Positions 43,705 through 52,368 of a stretch of 64,000 nucleotides of DNA are shown here, piece by piece (the first letter of the stretch is position 1; each line of letters opens with the position of its first letter). This DNA comes from Burkholderiaceae bacterium (lineage in GTDB: Bacteria; Pseudomonadota; Gammaproteobacteria; Burkholderiales; Burkholderiaceae_E). The notes under the pieces are model-generated. The model was not told the DNA's origin, did no database searches, and saw only the letters and a list, made by a program, of their open reading frames with translations. The position numbers and the translations under genes were made by a program. The DNA is taken from assembly GCA_016710525.1 (NCBI GenBank), contig JADJVQ010000001.1, positions 62,001 through 126,000 on the forward strand, in the 5' to 3' direction.

Positions 43705-44330
43705 ACCCGGGCGCGCGTCTGAACCCGGGCACGCGTCCGCGCGCAGTCCATGCGCGCCTGATCTACCTGCACGGATTCCGCTCTTCGCCCGAGTCGTTCA
43801 AGGCGCGCCTGCTGGCCCGGCGCATGGAGGAGCTGGGCCGCGCGGCCGACTTCTTCTGCCCGGCGCTGCCCGTCTCGCCCCGCGAAGCCGTCGACAGCGT
43901 GCTGGCGCAGTACCAGCCTCAGCCGCAGGACACCCTGATCGGCAGTTCACTGGGCGGCTTTTATGCCACCTGGCTGGCCGAGCGCACCGGCTGCCGCGCG
44001 GTGCTGCTCAATCCGGCCATCCGACCCGCGGGCGGCCTGGCGGCCTATGTCGGCGAACAGCCTTTTTTCCATGGTCCGGGGAGTTTTCGTTTCGAGGCCC
44101 ATTATCTCGACGAACTCGCCGCCCTTGAGGTGCCGGCCATCACCTTCGGCCAGCGCTACTTTCTGGTGGCGGCCACCGGCGACGAGCTGCTCGACTGGCG
44201 CGAGATGTCCGCCCACTACCCGGGGGCGCGGCACTGGATCATTCCCGGCAGCGATCATGGGCTGTCGGATTTCGCTCACTACATGGACGAGGTGCTGGCC
44301 TTCGCCGGCATCGGCTCGACAAGGGGATAG
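43701..44330 (+). CDS. YqiA/YcfP-like alpha/beta hydrolase (esterase)
   Basis: 209 residues. LIYLHGFRSSPESFKA near the start, the nucleophile elbow LIGSSLGGFYATWLAE (serine near 83) and a C-terminal GSDHGLSDFAHYMDEVL with the catalytic His match the YqiA family of small esterases. The ATG overlaps the mpl stop, and mpl-esterase pairs are common in betaproteobacteria. Its natural substrate is unknown. Confidence 0.87.
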   Translation: MNPGARLNPGTRPRAVHARLIYLHGFRSSPESFKARLLARRMEELGRAADFFCPALPVSPREAVDSVLAQYQPQPQDTLIGSSLGGFYATWLAERTGCRAVLLNPAIRPAGGLAAYVGEQPFFHGPGSFRFEAHYLDELAALEVPAITFGQRYFLVAATGDELLDWREMSAHYPGARHWIIPGSDHGLSDFAHYMDEVLAFAGIGSTRG

Positions 44331-44335
44331 CGGGG

Positions 44336-45091
44336 ATGCGCTTGAAGGATAGAGTGGTGCTGGTCACCGGGGCGGCCGGGGGCATCGGGCTGGCGAGCGC
44401 GCGGCGCTTCCTGGCCGACGGCGCGAAGGTGATCGTGGCCGATGTCGGCCCGGCGAGGGTGGCGGCGGCTTGCGCCGAACTGGGCTACCCCAATCCGGCC
44501 GACCCGGCCTCGCGGGTGATGGCCGGCGTGGTCGATGTGACCGACCGCGAACAGATCGATCGGCTGCTGGCCGCCGTGCTGACCCGCTGGGGCCGCATCG
44601 ATGTGCTGCTGAACAATGCCGGCATCACCCAGGACGCGCGGCTGGTGAAGATGACCGACGCCCAGTTCGACCAGGTGATCGCGGTCAACCTGAAGGGCGT
44701 GTTCGAGTGCGCGCAGGCGGTGGCCCGCATCATGACCACCCAGAAGTCGGGCGTGATCATCAATGCGTCGTCCGTGGTGGGCGTGTACGGCAACTACGGC
44801 CAGACCAACTATGCGGCCACCAAATCGGGCGTGATCGGCTTCACCAAGACCTGGGCGCGCGAACTCGGGCCGCAGGGCATCCGGGTGGTGGCGGTGTGCC
44901 CGGGCTTCGTCGAGACCGGCATCCTGAAGAGCATTCCGGGGCCGGTGCTGCAGAAGATGGTCGACAAGGTGCCGCTGGGGCGCCTGGGCAAGCCCGAGGA
45001 GATCGCTTCGGTGTATGCGTTTCTGGCGTCGGACGACGCCAGTTACATCAACGGCGCGGTGATCGAGGTGTCCGGCGGGATCATGCTGTAG
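44336..45091 (+). CDS. SDR oxidoreductase, FabG-like
   Basis: 251 residues. TGAAGGIG at 11-18, NNAG at 93-96, Ser145/146, Tyr159 and Lys163, the FabG-like PGFVETGILKSIP, and the end GAVIEVSGGIML are present. It resembles beta-ketoacyl-ACP reductases and acetoacetyl-CoA reductases. It begins 5 bp after the esterase gene, completing an mpl-esterase-SDR operon. The main fabG of fatty acid synthesis is normally clustered with acpP, which is absent here, so this is probably a paralogue. Confidence 0.85.
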   Translation: MRLKDRVVLVTGAAGGIGLASARRFLADGAKVIVADVGPARVAAACAELGYPNPADPASRVMAGVVDVTDREQIDRLLAAVLTRWGRIDVLLNNAGITQDARLVKMTDAQFDQVIAVNLKGVFECAQAVARIMTTQKSGVIINASSVVGVYGNYGQTNYAATKSGVIGFTKTWARELGPQGIRVVAVCPGFVETGILKSIPGPVLQKMVDKVPLGRLGKPEEIASVYAFLASDDASYINGAVIEVSGGIML

Positions 45092-45093
45092 GC

Positions 45094-45154
45094 GCGGGCG
45101 CGCCGGCGGCGCCCGCAGGGCGAAGGCCGGCAGCCAGCGCGGATCGCCTTCGCC
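45094..45154. terminator. Two hairpins between convergent SDR and AIM24 genes
   Basis: GCGGGCGC/GCGCCCGC (45094-45101 with 45109-45116) and GGCGAAGGC/GCCTTCGCC (45119-45127 with 45146-45154) are perfect stems of 8 and 9 bp filling the 71-bp gap between convergent genes. There is no T-run. A bidirectional terminator is likely but unproven. Confidence 0.45.
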
Positions 45155-45162
45155 GGGTGCGT

Positions 45163-45957
45163 TCAGTCGTCGTCGCCATCCAGGATGCCGCCCAGCCCGC
45201 CCAGCATCGAGCCCTCTTCGCGCCCGCCGCCACGCTGCGGCGCCGCCGCGAAGATGCGCGAGGCCAGCCGCGAGAACGGCAGCGACTGCAGCCAGACGGT
45301 ACCCGGGCCGCGCAGCACCGCGAAGAACAGGCCCTCGCCGCCGAACAGCGCGGTCTTGATCTTGCCCACGTACTGGATGTCGAAGTCGACGCCGCCGGCC
45401 AGGGCCACCAGGCAGCCGGTGTCCACCCGCAGGGTCTCGCCCTGGGCCAGTTCGCGTTTGACCACGGTGCCCCCGGCATGCATGAAAGTGACGCCGTCGC
45501 CCTCCATCTTCTGCATGATGAAGCCCTCGCCGCCGAAGAAACCCACCGACATCTTCTGCTGGAAGGCGATGCCCAATGAGACGCCGCGGGCCGCGCACAG
45601 GAAGGAATCCTTCTGCGCGATCAGCCGCCCGCCGACCTGGCGCAGGTCCACCGCGATGATCTTGCCGGGGTAGGGCGCCGCGAACGCCAGCTTGCGCTTG
45701 ATCGGCGCCTTGTTCTCGTACACCGTGGTGAACAGCGACTCGCCGGTGACCAGGCGCTTGCCGGCGCCCAGCAGCTTGCCGAAGAAGCCGCCGCCGCTGT
45801 TCGAGCCGTCGCCGAAGACCGCATCCATGTCGATGCCGTCCTCCATGTACATCAGGCTGCCGGCTTCGCCGACCATCGCTTCGCTCGGATCGAGCTCGAC
45901 TTCGACGAACTGCATCTCGGACCCGATGATCTTGTAGTCGATCACATCCATTGCCAT
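45163..45957 (-). CDS. TIGR00266/AIM24 family protein
   Basis: 264 residues. The family's beta-helical core is recognisable: LDPSEAMVGEAGSLMYMEDG, SLFTTVYENK, FLCAARGVSLGIAFQQK, then GGEGFIMQKMEGDGVTFMHAGG and VDTGCLVALAGGVDFDI. The C-terminus has a Gly-rich tail ending GGILDGDDD. AIM24-like proteins are cytoplasmic and of unknown function in bacteria. The ATG at 45957 was chosen because GGGAGAG lies 8 bp upstream, whereas the GTG at 45963 is too close to it. Confidence 0.88.
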   Translation of the reverse strand: MAMDVIDYKIIGSEMQFVEVELDPSEAMVGEAGSLMYMEDGIDMDAVFGDGSNSGGGFFGKLLGAGKRLVTGESLFTTVYENKAPIKRKLAFAAPYPGKIIAVDLRQVGGRLIAQKDSFLCAARGVSLGIAFQQKMSVGFFGGEGFIMQKMEGDGVTFMHAGGTVVKRELAQGETLRVDTGCLVALAGGVDFDIQYVGKIKTALFGGEGLFFAVLRGPGTVWLQSLPFSRLASRIFAAAPQRGGGREEGSMLGGLGGILDGDDD

Positions 45958-46031
45958 GTTCACGCTCTCCCGGTGTCTGAGCCGCCCGGCTCGAAAAGCG
46001 CGAATTTTAGCGGCATATAATCCGCAGGGTC

Positions 46032-48140
46032 ATGACCCATGTGCTCTTTGAAGAAGATGGCGGCCTGAAGGCCGCAACCGTGTTGTCCGATGCCGGCACC
46101 AGCCTGCAGGTCGAACACGCCACCGGACGTCGCACCAAGGTGAAAACCGCCCAGGTGCTGCTGCGCTTCGAGACGCCCTCCCCGGGCGACCTGATGCCCG
46201 CGGCCCAGGCGATCGCCAACGAGATCGACGTCGACTTCCTCTGGGAGTGCGCGCCTGCCGACGAGTTCGGCTTCGGCGACCTGGCCGGCGAGTACTTCGG
46301 CGGCTCGCCCAGCGCCACCCAGTCGACCGGCGTGCTGATCAAGCTGGCGGCGGCGCCCGTCTATTTCCACCGCAAGGGGCGCGGGCGATTCCGCCCGGCG
46401 CCGGCCGAGACCGTCAAGCTGGCGCTGGCCGCGCTGGAGCGCCGCCGCGCCCAGGAAGCCGCCATTGCCGACATGGCGCAGGCCATGCAGGAAGGCCGCC
46501 TGCCGGCGCCCATCCTGGCGGCCGGCGCGAGCCTGCTGGTGCGCCCCGACAAACAGACGCTCGAATACCGCGCGCTGGAGCGCGCCTGCGAGGCCGTGCG
46601 CAAGCCGGCGCCGCGGCTGCTGCTCGACCTGGGCCTGTTCGCCAACGCCAAGGCATTGCACCTGGCGTGCTTCGAGCGCGAGTACTTCCCGGCCGGGGTC
46701 GGCTTTCCCGAGATGCCCACCGTGCCCGAGCCGCCCGGCGGGCTGCCGCTGTCGGCGGCGCAGGCCTTCTCCATCGACGACTCGACCACGACCGAGATCG
46801 ACGACTGCCTGTCGGTCCAGACCCTGCCCGACGGGCGGCTGCGGGTCGGGGTGCACATCGCGGCGCCTTCGCTGGCCGGCGCGCGAGACGACGCGCTCGA
46901 TTCGGTGGCGCGCGAGCGCATGTCCACCGTCTACATGCCGGGCGAAAAGATCACCATGCTGCCCGAAGGGGCGATCCGCCCCTATTCGCTGGACGAAGGC
47001 ACCGAGCGCGCGGTGATCTCGCTGTATGGCGATCTGGACGAGTCCGGCACCGAGGTGGTGGCCCGCCAGACCGTGGTCGAACGCATCGCGGTCGTGGCCA
47101 ACCTGCGCCACGACCAGCTCGACGAGCACGTCACCGAAGCGTCGCTGGAAGATCCGCAGGCGCAGTTTCCGATGGCCGATGCCCTGCGCGCGCTGTGGAA
47201 GCTCACGCTCGGGCTGTGCGCCGGCCGCGACAAGGTGCGCGGCAAGCCCGAGGCCCGGTTCCGCACCGACTTCAGCTTTTATGTCGAGGGCGACCAGGTC
47301 CGCATCATCCAGAGGCGCCGCGATGCCCCGCTGGACCGGATCGTGGCCGAGATGATGATCCTGGCCAACAGCGAATGGGGCCGCCTGCTGGCCGAGCACA
47401 AGGCGCCGGGCATCTACCGTTCACAGCAGATGGGTCGCGTGCGCATGAGCACCCATCCGCTGCCGCACCAGGGGCTGGGGGTGGCGCAGTACATCTGGTC
47501 GACCTCGCCGCTGCGCCGGTATGTCGACCTGGTCAACCAGCGTCAGCTGGTGGCGGTGGCCCGCGGCGAAAGACCGCCCTATGCGCCGAACGATGCCGAC
47601 CTGTTCGCCATCCTGTCGGCCTTCGACGCGCGGCACGAGGCCTACGGCCAGATTCAGACCCAGATGGAGCGCTACTGGTGCCTGCGCTGGCTGCACCAGG
47701 AGAACAAGACCCGGGTCGAGGCGGTGGTGGTTCGCGACGATCTGCTGCGCCTGGCCGAGGCGCCGTTCTACTTCCGGGTGCCCGACGTGCCCGCGCTGGC
47801 CGCCGGGCGCCGGGTGCTGGTCGACATCCTCGAGCGCGACGAACTGGCGCTCGAGCTGTCGGCGCGCTTCGTCGAGGCCCTGGCCGGCGATGCGCAGACG
47901 CCGCCCGAGGAGGAGATCTTCGCGGAAGAGAACGCCGAAGACGCGGCCGAGGGATCGGCCGAGTCCGCGGCTCAGGATGAAGGCGCCGAGGCTGCCGGCG
48001 AGACGGCCGAGGGTGCCGGCGAGACGGCCGAGGGTGTCGGCGAGACGGCCGCGAGTGCCGGCGAGCCGGCCCCGGATGCCGCCGCGGCCCGTGCCGGCAC
48101 CGCGTCCGGCCTGGCCGGGCCGCCGGCCGCTGGCGGCTGA
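46032..48140 (+). CDS. RNase II/RNB-domain 3'-5' exoribonuclease with acidic repeat tail
   Basis: 702 residues. The RNB catalytic domain (about 235-535) has the metal-binding cluster SIDDSTTTEIDDCLSV, GVHIAAPSL, and STSPLRRYVDLVNQRQL. A short N-terminal region replaces the usual double cold-shock domains, and a degenerate S1-like part follows the catalytic domain. This resembles the shorter VacB-like RNB proteins of betaproteobacteria rather than full-length RNase R. It would degrade RNA processively in the cytoplasm. The last 75 residues are acidic Glu/Ala/Gly repeats encoded by a 21-bp tandem repeat. It lies 8 bp before a tonB-like gene and aroE. Confidence 0.9.
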   Translation: MTHVLFEEDGGLKAATVLSDAGTSLQVEHATGRRTKVKTAQVLLRFETPSPGDLMPAAQAIANEIDVDFLWECAPADEFGFGDLAGEYFGGSPSATQSTGVLIKLAAAPVYFHRKGRGRFRPAPAETVKLALAALERRRAQEAAIADMAQAMQEGRLPAPILAAGASLLVRPDKQTLEYRALERACEAVRKPAPRLLLDLGLFANAKALHLACFEREYFPAGVGFPEMPTVPEPPGGLPLSAAQAFSIDDSTTTEIDDCLSVQTLPDGRLRVGVHIAAPSLAGARDDALDSVARERMSTVYMPGEKITMLPEGAIRPYSLDEGTERAVISLYGDLDESGTEVVARQTVVERIAVVANLRHDQLDEHVTEASLEDPQAQFPMADALRALWKLTLGLCAGRDKVRGKPEARFRTDFSFYVEGDQVRIIQRRRDAPLDRIVAEMMILANSEWGRLLAEHKAPGIYRSQQMGRVRMSTHPLPHQGLGVAQYIWSTSPLRRYVDLVNQRQLVAVARGERPPYAPNDADLFAILSAFDARHEAYGQIQTQMERYWCLRWLHQENKTRVEAVVVRDDLLRLAEAPFYFRVPDVPALAAGRRVLVDILERDELALELSARFVEALAGDAQTPPEEEIFAEENAEDAAEGSAESAAQDEGAEAAGETAEGAGETAEGVGETAASAGEPAPDAAAARAGTASGLAGPPAAGG
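47991..48074 (+). repeat. 21-bp tandem repeat at the 3' end of the RNB gene
   Basis: Four units of GGTGCCGGCGAGACGGCCGAG type (47991-48011, 48012-48032, 48033-48053, 48054-48074) encode Gly-Ala-Gly-Glu-Thr-Ala-Glu. The unit length keeps the frame, so strain-to-strain variation in tail length is expected. Confidence 0.85.
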
Positions 48141-48148
48141 GGCCGAAC

Positions 48149-49027
48149 ATGATGGTGCTGCGCGCGCCCTGGACCGAGTCGCTGCGCGAGCCGCTCACCA
48201 TCGGCGTGGGCATCTCGCTGCTGCTGCATGCGGTGGTGCTGCTGGCGCGCTTCACCCCGCCCGAGCCGATCCGTTTCCTGCCGCACGATGCCCGTCTCGA
48301 GGTCGTCCTGCTCAATGCCAAGACGGCGCGCAGTCCCGACAAGGCCGATGTCCTGGCCCAGGTGAACATGGAAGCGGGCGGCGAGCATGAGCAGGGGCGC
48401 GCCCGATCGCCGCTGAAGGCCGATCGTGAAGCGGCTGACGGCACGGACCTGATCGCGCAGCGGCGCCGGGTCGAGGCGCTCGAGGAGCAGCAGCGGCGCC
48501 TGACGGCGATGGCGCGCGGTCCGCAAAGTTATGCCGAGCCCGACCGGACGAGCACCGAACCGCCGCGAGCCAAGGCCGGCAATGACCCGGCCGATGTCGA
48601 TCATGCGATCGCCCGGCTGCAGGCCCAGATCGACAAGCAGATCTCCGATTACAACAAGCGGCCCAAGCGCCTGACCTTCGGGGTCAATGCCGTGGGGGTC
48701 GCGTATGCCCGGTATGTCGCCGACTGGGCCAGCCGCATCGAACGACTGGGGACCGAACGCTATCCGCCCGAGGCCCGCGGCAAGCTGTACGGCTCGATGC
48801 TCATCACGGTCGAGATCGACAAGCATGGCAATGTCGTCGATGTGGTGCTCAACCAGAAGTCGCCCCACGAGGTGCTCAATCGGGCGGTGCGCGCCATCGT
48901 CTACGCAGGGGCGCCCTACGAGCGCTTCCCGGCCGAGATGGCGCGCGAAGGCGACATCCTGCAGATCGTGCGCACCTGGACCTTCACCCGCGACGCGCTG
49001 GCCACCGAATCGGCCAAGGTGCCCTGA
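48149..49027 (+). CDS. TonB-like energy transducer
   Basis: 292 residues. An N-terminal membrane helix (LTIGVGISLLLHAVVLLARF, about 16-35) is followed by a charged coiled linker with AQRRRVEALEEQQRRLTAMA near 104 and a C-terminal TonB-type domain (about 190-280) with YPPEARGKLYGSMLITVEID, VVDVVLNQKS and ILQIVRTWTF. TonB proteins couple the proton motive force to outer-membrane transport. No exbB/exbD is adjacent. Its place between an RNB nuclease and aroE is a known Burkholderiales order. A TolA-like role cannot be excluded. Confidence 0.82.
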   Translation: MMVLRAPWTESLREPLTIGVGISLLLHAVVLLARFTPPEPIRFLPHDARLEVVLLNAKTARSPDKADVLAQVNMEAGGEHEQGRARSPLKADREAADGTDLIAQRRRVEALEEQQRRLTAMARGPQSYAEPDRTSTEPPRAKAGNDPADVDHAIARLQAQIDKQISDYNKRPKRLTFGVNAVGVAYARYVADWASRIERLGTERYPPEARGKLYGSMLITVEIDKHGNVVDVVLNQKSPHEVLNRAVRAIVYAGAPYERFPAEMAREGDILQIVRTWTFTRDALATESAKVP

Positions 49028-49049
49028 TGAACCGGCAAGACACGCACCC

Positions 49050-49895
49050 ATGAGCGACCGATACGCCGTCATCGGCAACCCCATCGCGCACAGCCGCTCG
49101 CCCTTCATCCACGCCCGCTTTGCCGCCCAGACCGGCCAGGACCTCGTTTATGACCGGCTGCTGGCGCCGCTGGACGGATTCGCGGCGGCGGTGCAGGCCT
49201 TCGTCGAATCGGGCGGGTGCGGCCTGAACGTCACCGTGCCGTTCAAGGAACAGGCCTTCGCGCTGGCTGGTCGGCGTTCGCCGCGGGTCGAGGCCGCCGG
49301 CGCGGCCAATACGCTGTCCTTCGATTCGAACGGATGGACAGCCGAAAACACCGATGGCATCGGCCTGGTGCGCGACCTGACCGCGCGCCATGGCGTGGCG
49401 CTGGCGGGCCAGCGGGTGGTGGTGCTGGGCGCCGGCGGGGCGGCCAGCGGAGTGGTGCTGCCGCTGCTCGAGGCGGGCGTGCGCGACGTCCTGATCGTGA
49501 ACCGGACCGCGGCGCGGGCGGTGGCTCTGGCCAGCCGCCTGGCCGGCGGGGCGGGGCCGCAGACCGCTGTCGTCGGCCGGGGCCTCGATGGGCTCGATGC
49601 CGAATCGGCCGCCGGGGCGCTGCTGATCAACGCCACGTCGGCGGGCCTGTCCGATGCCCGCCTGCCCATCGCCGACGAAGTCTTTGCTGCCGCGGCCTTT
49701 GCCTACGACATGGTCTACGGCGCCCGGCCCACCGCTTTCCTGGCCCAGGCGGCGGCGCTGGGCTGCCCCCGCCAGGCCGACGGCCTGGGCATGCTGGTCG
49801 AACAGGCCGCCGAGTCGTTTCGCCTGTGGCGCGGCGTGGCACCCCAGACCGATCCGGTCTATCGGCAGTTGCGCGACGAGATCGGCCGGGCGTGA
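49050..49895 (+). CDS. aroE: Shikimate dehydrogenase
   Basis: 281 residues. The substrate-binding YAVIGNPIAHSRSPFIH, the catalytic Lys in NVTVPFKEQAF, TDGIGLVRDL and the NADP motif VLGAGGAASGV with NRTAAR are typical of AroE. It reduces 3-dehydroshikimate to shikimate, two steps on from the aroQ product that is also encoded here. The stop overlaps the mtgA GTG start, and the aroE-mtgA order is common in this group. Confidence 0.96.
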   Translation: MSDRYAVIGNPIAHSRSPFIHARFAAQTGQDLVYDRLLAPLDGFAAAVQAFVESGGCGLNVTVPFKEQAFALAGRRSPRVEAAGAANTLSFDSNGWTAENTDGIGLVRDLTARHGVALAGQRVVVLGAGGAASGVVLPLLEAGVRDVLIVNRTAARAVALASRLAGGAGPQTAVVGRGLDGLDAESAAGALLINATSAGLSDARLPIADEVFAAAAFAYDMVYGARPTAFLAQAAALGCPRQADGLGMLVEQAAESFRLWRGVAPQTDPVYRQLRDEIGRA

Positions 49896-50587
49896 AATGG
49901 CTGGGCCGCTGGCTGCTGCGCGGCCTGCTGGTGCTGGCCGCGGTGGTGCTGGCCGTGCAGCTCTGGTTTCTGGGGGCCGTCGCCTGGTGGACCACCTTCG
50001 ATCCGACCGAGACCAGCTTCATGCGTGCCGAGCGCGGGCGCCTGGCGCAGGGCAAGCCTGCGGCCGGCCTGCGCCACACCTGGGTGCCGTACGCGCAGAT
50101 CTCCGTGCACCTGAAGCGTGCGGTGATCGCGGCCGAAGACGCCAATTTCACCGAGCATGAAGGGGTCGACTGGGAGGCGATCGAGCGCGCCTACGAGTCC
50201 AACAAGAAGAAGGGCAAGGTGCTGCGCGGCGGCTCGACCATCACGATGCAGCTGGCCAAGAACCTGTTCCTGTCGGGCGACCGCAGCTATCTGCGCAAGG
50301 GCCAGGAACTCGTCATCACCTACATGATCGAGGCGCTGATGAGCAAGCGGCGCATCCTCGAGATCTACCTGAACGTGGCCGAATGGGGCAACGGCGTCTT
50401 CGGCTGCGAGGCGGGCGCACGCCATTATTTCGGGGTGCCGGCCGCGCAGCTGTCGCCGGCGCAGGCGGCCCGCATGGCCGCGATGCTGCCCAGGCCGAAG
50501 TTCTACGACCGCAATCGCGGTTCGGCCTATCTCGAGCGGCGGGCCGGCGTGATCCAGCGCTGGGCGGGCGACGTGGCGGTGCCGTAG
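49892..50587 (+). CDS. mtgA: Monofunctional biosynthetic peptidoglycan transglycosylase
   Basis: 231 residues from a GTG overlapping the aroE stop (GTGA). One N-terminal membrane helix is followed by a GT51 domain with the catalytic Glu in AVIAAEDANFTEHEG, RGGSTITMQLAKNLFLSG, KRRILEIYLNVAEWGNGVFG and LSPAQAARMAAMLP. It polymerises lipid II into glycan strands at the periplasmic face and lacks a transpeptidase domain. The length matches E. coli MtgA (242). Confidence 0.95.
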   Translation: MKWLGRWLLRGLLVLAAVVLAVQLWFLGAVAWWTTFDPTETSFMRAERGRLAQGKPAAGLRHTWVPYAQISVHLKRAVIAAEDANFTEHEGVDWEAIERAYESNKKKGKVLRGGSTITMQLAKNLFLSGDRSYLRKGQELVITYMIEALMSKRRILEIYLNVAEWGNGVFGCEAGARHYFGVPAAQLSPAQAARMAAMLPRPKFYDRNRGSAYLERRAGVIQRWAGDVAVP

Positions 50588-50672
50588 GGTTGAACGCCGG
50601 CGGGCGTCCCGTCGGCCTACAATCGAGGGTTGACTGACCCGGGCTGCGACCCGATCCCTCCCGCGCATCGCC

Positions 50673-52183
50673 ATGGCCGACCCAGATACCCTGCACGAAG
50701 GACGAGAGCACGCCGCGCCACCCAGGCGCGGCTGCCGCGCGATCCGGAGGCCGCCTCGCGCGCGCTGGGCGAGGTGCAGGAACTGCTGCGCCGCCACCGC
50801 CTGGTGCTCGATGTCGCCCATCGCCAGCGCTATGGCGAAGGTGACGACCGCCACGAACTGGTCGAGAACCTGGTGCACCGGCAGGCGCTGTCCGACCTGC
50901 GCAACCATCTGGACCCGATGCACCCGGCCGACATCGCCTACATCCTCGAGGCGCTGCCGCTGGATGAGCGGCGCATCGTCTGGGATCTGGTCAAGGCCGA
51001 GCGCGACGGCGACATCCTGCTCGAGGTCAGCGACTCGGTCCGCGAAACGCTGATCGAGTCGATGGACCGCGACGAACTCGTCGACGCCGTCGAATCGATG
51101 GATGCCGACGAGATCGCCGACCTCGCGCCGGACCTGCCGACCGACGTGGTCGAGGCGGTGCGCCGGCAGCTGTCGCCCGAAGAGCGCGACCAGCTGCGCG
51201 CGGCGATGTCCTACCCCGAGAACTCGGTGGGCGCGCGCATGGACTTCGATGCGGTCTCGGTGCGCGAGGACGTCACCCTCGAGACCGTGCTGCGTTATCT
51301 GCGCCGGTTCGAGAACCTGCCCGACCACACCGACCAGGTTTTCGTCGTCGACCGCAACGAGGTCCTGCGGGGCGCGCTGCCGCTGGACCGTCTGCTGATC
51401 AACGAGCCCGAAGTCCTGGTGATGGACGTCATGCAGACCGACGTGCTGACCCTGCAGGTGCTCGACAGCCAGTCGGAGGCGGCCCAGGCCTTCGAGCGTT
51501 ATGACCTGGTGTCGGCGCCGGTGCTCGACCCGCGCGGACGCCTGCTGGGGCGCCTGACCGTCGCCGAGGTGGTCGACGTGATCCGCGAGGAGGGCGAATC
51601 GGACCTGCTGTCGCAGGCCGGCCTGCGCGACGAGGAAGACCTCTTTTCCAGCGTCTGGAACTCCGCCAAGAACCGCTGGCTGTGGCTGGCGGTCAACCTG
51701 TGCACGGCATTCTTCGCCTCGCGCGTGATCGGCAGCTTCGAGGGCACGATCGAGAAGGTCGTGGCGCTGGCCGCGCTGATGCCGATCGTGGCGGGCATCG
51801 CCGGCAACTCGGGCAACCAGACCATGACCCTGATCATCCGCTCGCTGGCGCTGGGTCAGGTCAACGCCTCCAATGCGCGCCGGCTGGTCGCCAAGGAACT
51901 GTCGATCGCGGCACTGAACGGCATCGTCTGGGGCGGCATCGCCGGTGCGTTCGCCTGGTGGCTGTACAACGACACGCCGCAGGGCGTCACTCTCGGTCTG
52001 ACCATGACGCTGGCCATGATCCTGAACCTGCTGGTCGGCGCGATGATCGCGATGGCGGTGCCCCTGGGCCTGGAGCGCCTGGGGCGCGATCCGGCGCTCG
52101 GTTCTTCGGTGCTGCTCACCTTCACCACCGACAGCATGGGCTTTTTCATCTTCCTGGGCCTGGCCTCGATCTTCTTCCGCTGA
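50673..52183 (+). CDS. mgtE: Magnesium transporter MgtE, N-terminal frame uncertain
   Basis: The protein from about 50717 onward is a full MgtE: N-domain (LDPMHPADIAYILEALPLDE, DADEIADLAPDLP), paired CBS domains (about 150-280), then five membrane helices with the conserved IAGNSGNQTMTLIIRSLALG pore region and an ending in ITFxxDSMGFFIFLGLA style. It imports magnesium through the inner membrane. The start is unclear. The ATG at 50673 gives MADPDTLHEGREHAA but in a frame that must lose one base near 50715 to reach the conserved TQARLPRDPEAAS. Otherwise only a TTG at 50630 opens the long frame. Confidence 0.88.
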
Positions 52184-52368
52184 ATGGCGGTGCCGCCCGG
52201 ACGGCCGGGCGCGCGTGCGCATCGCGCCGCGGGCGGTCCGATAACGGGCGGGTGTTTGCCGCTTTATCGCGGCTTCGGGAGCCCCTCCCAACCCTAAAGT
52301 TGGCGTGTCGGCCGTTTGCATCGGCCCCACACGGAGCGTTTCGCGTCAACGCGGAACACAACACGCCC

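Noticed and set aside
52294..52320. Sigma-28-like promoter (CTAAAGT ... GCCGTT) before the SPINDLY-type gene, attractive because it would link the operon to flagella
   Set aside because: The gap between the two elements is 10 bp, about 3 bp shorter than in known flagellar promoters, and the -10 part is incomplete.
52300..52320. Sigma-54-type promoter (TGGC ... TTGCA) before the SPINDLY-type gene
   Set aside because: The GG-to-GC spacing is 14 bp instead of the required 10 bp.
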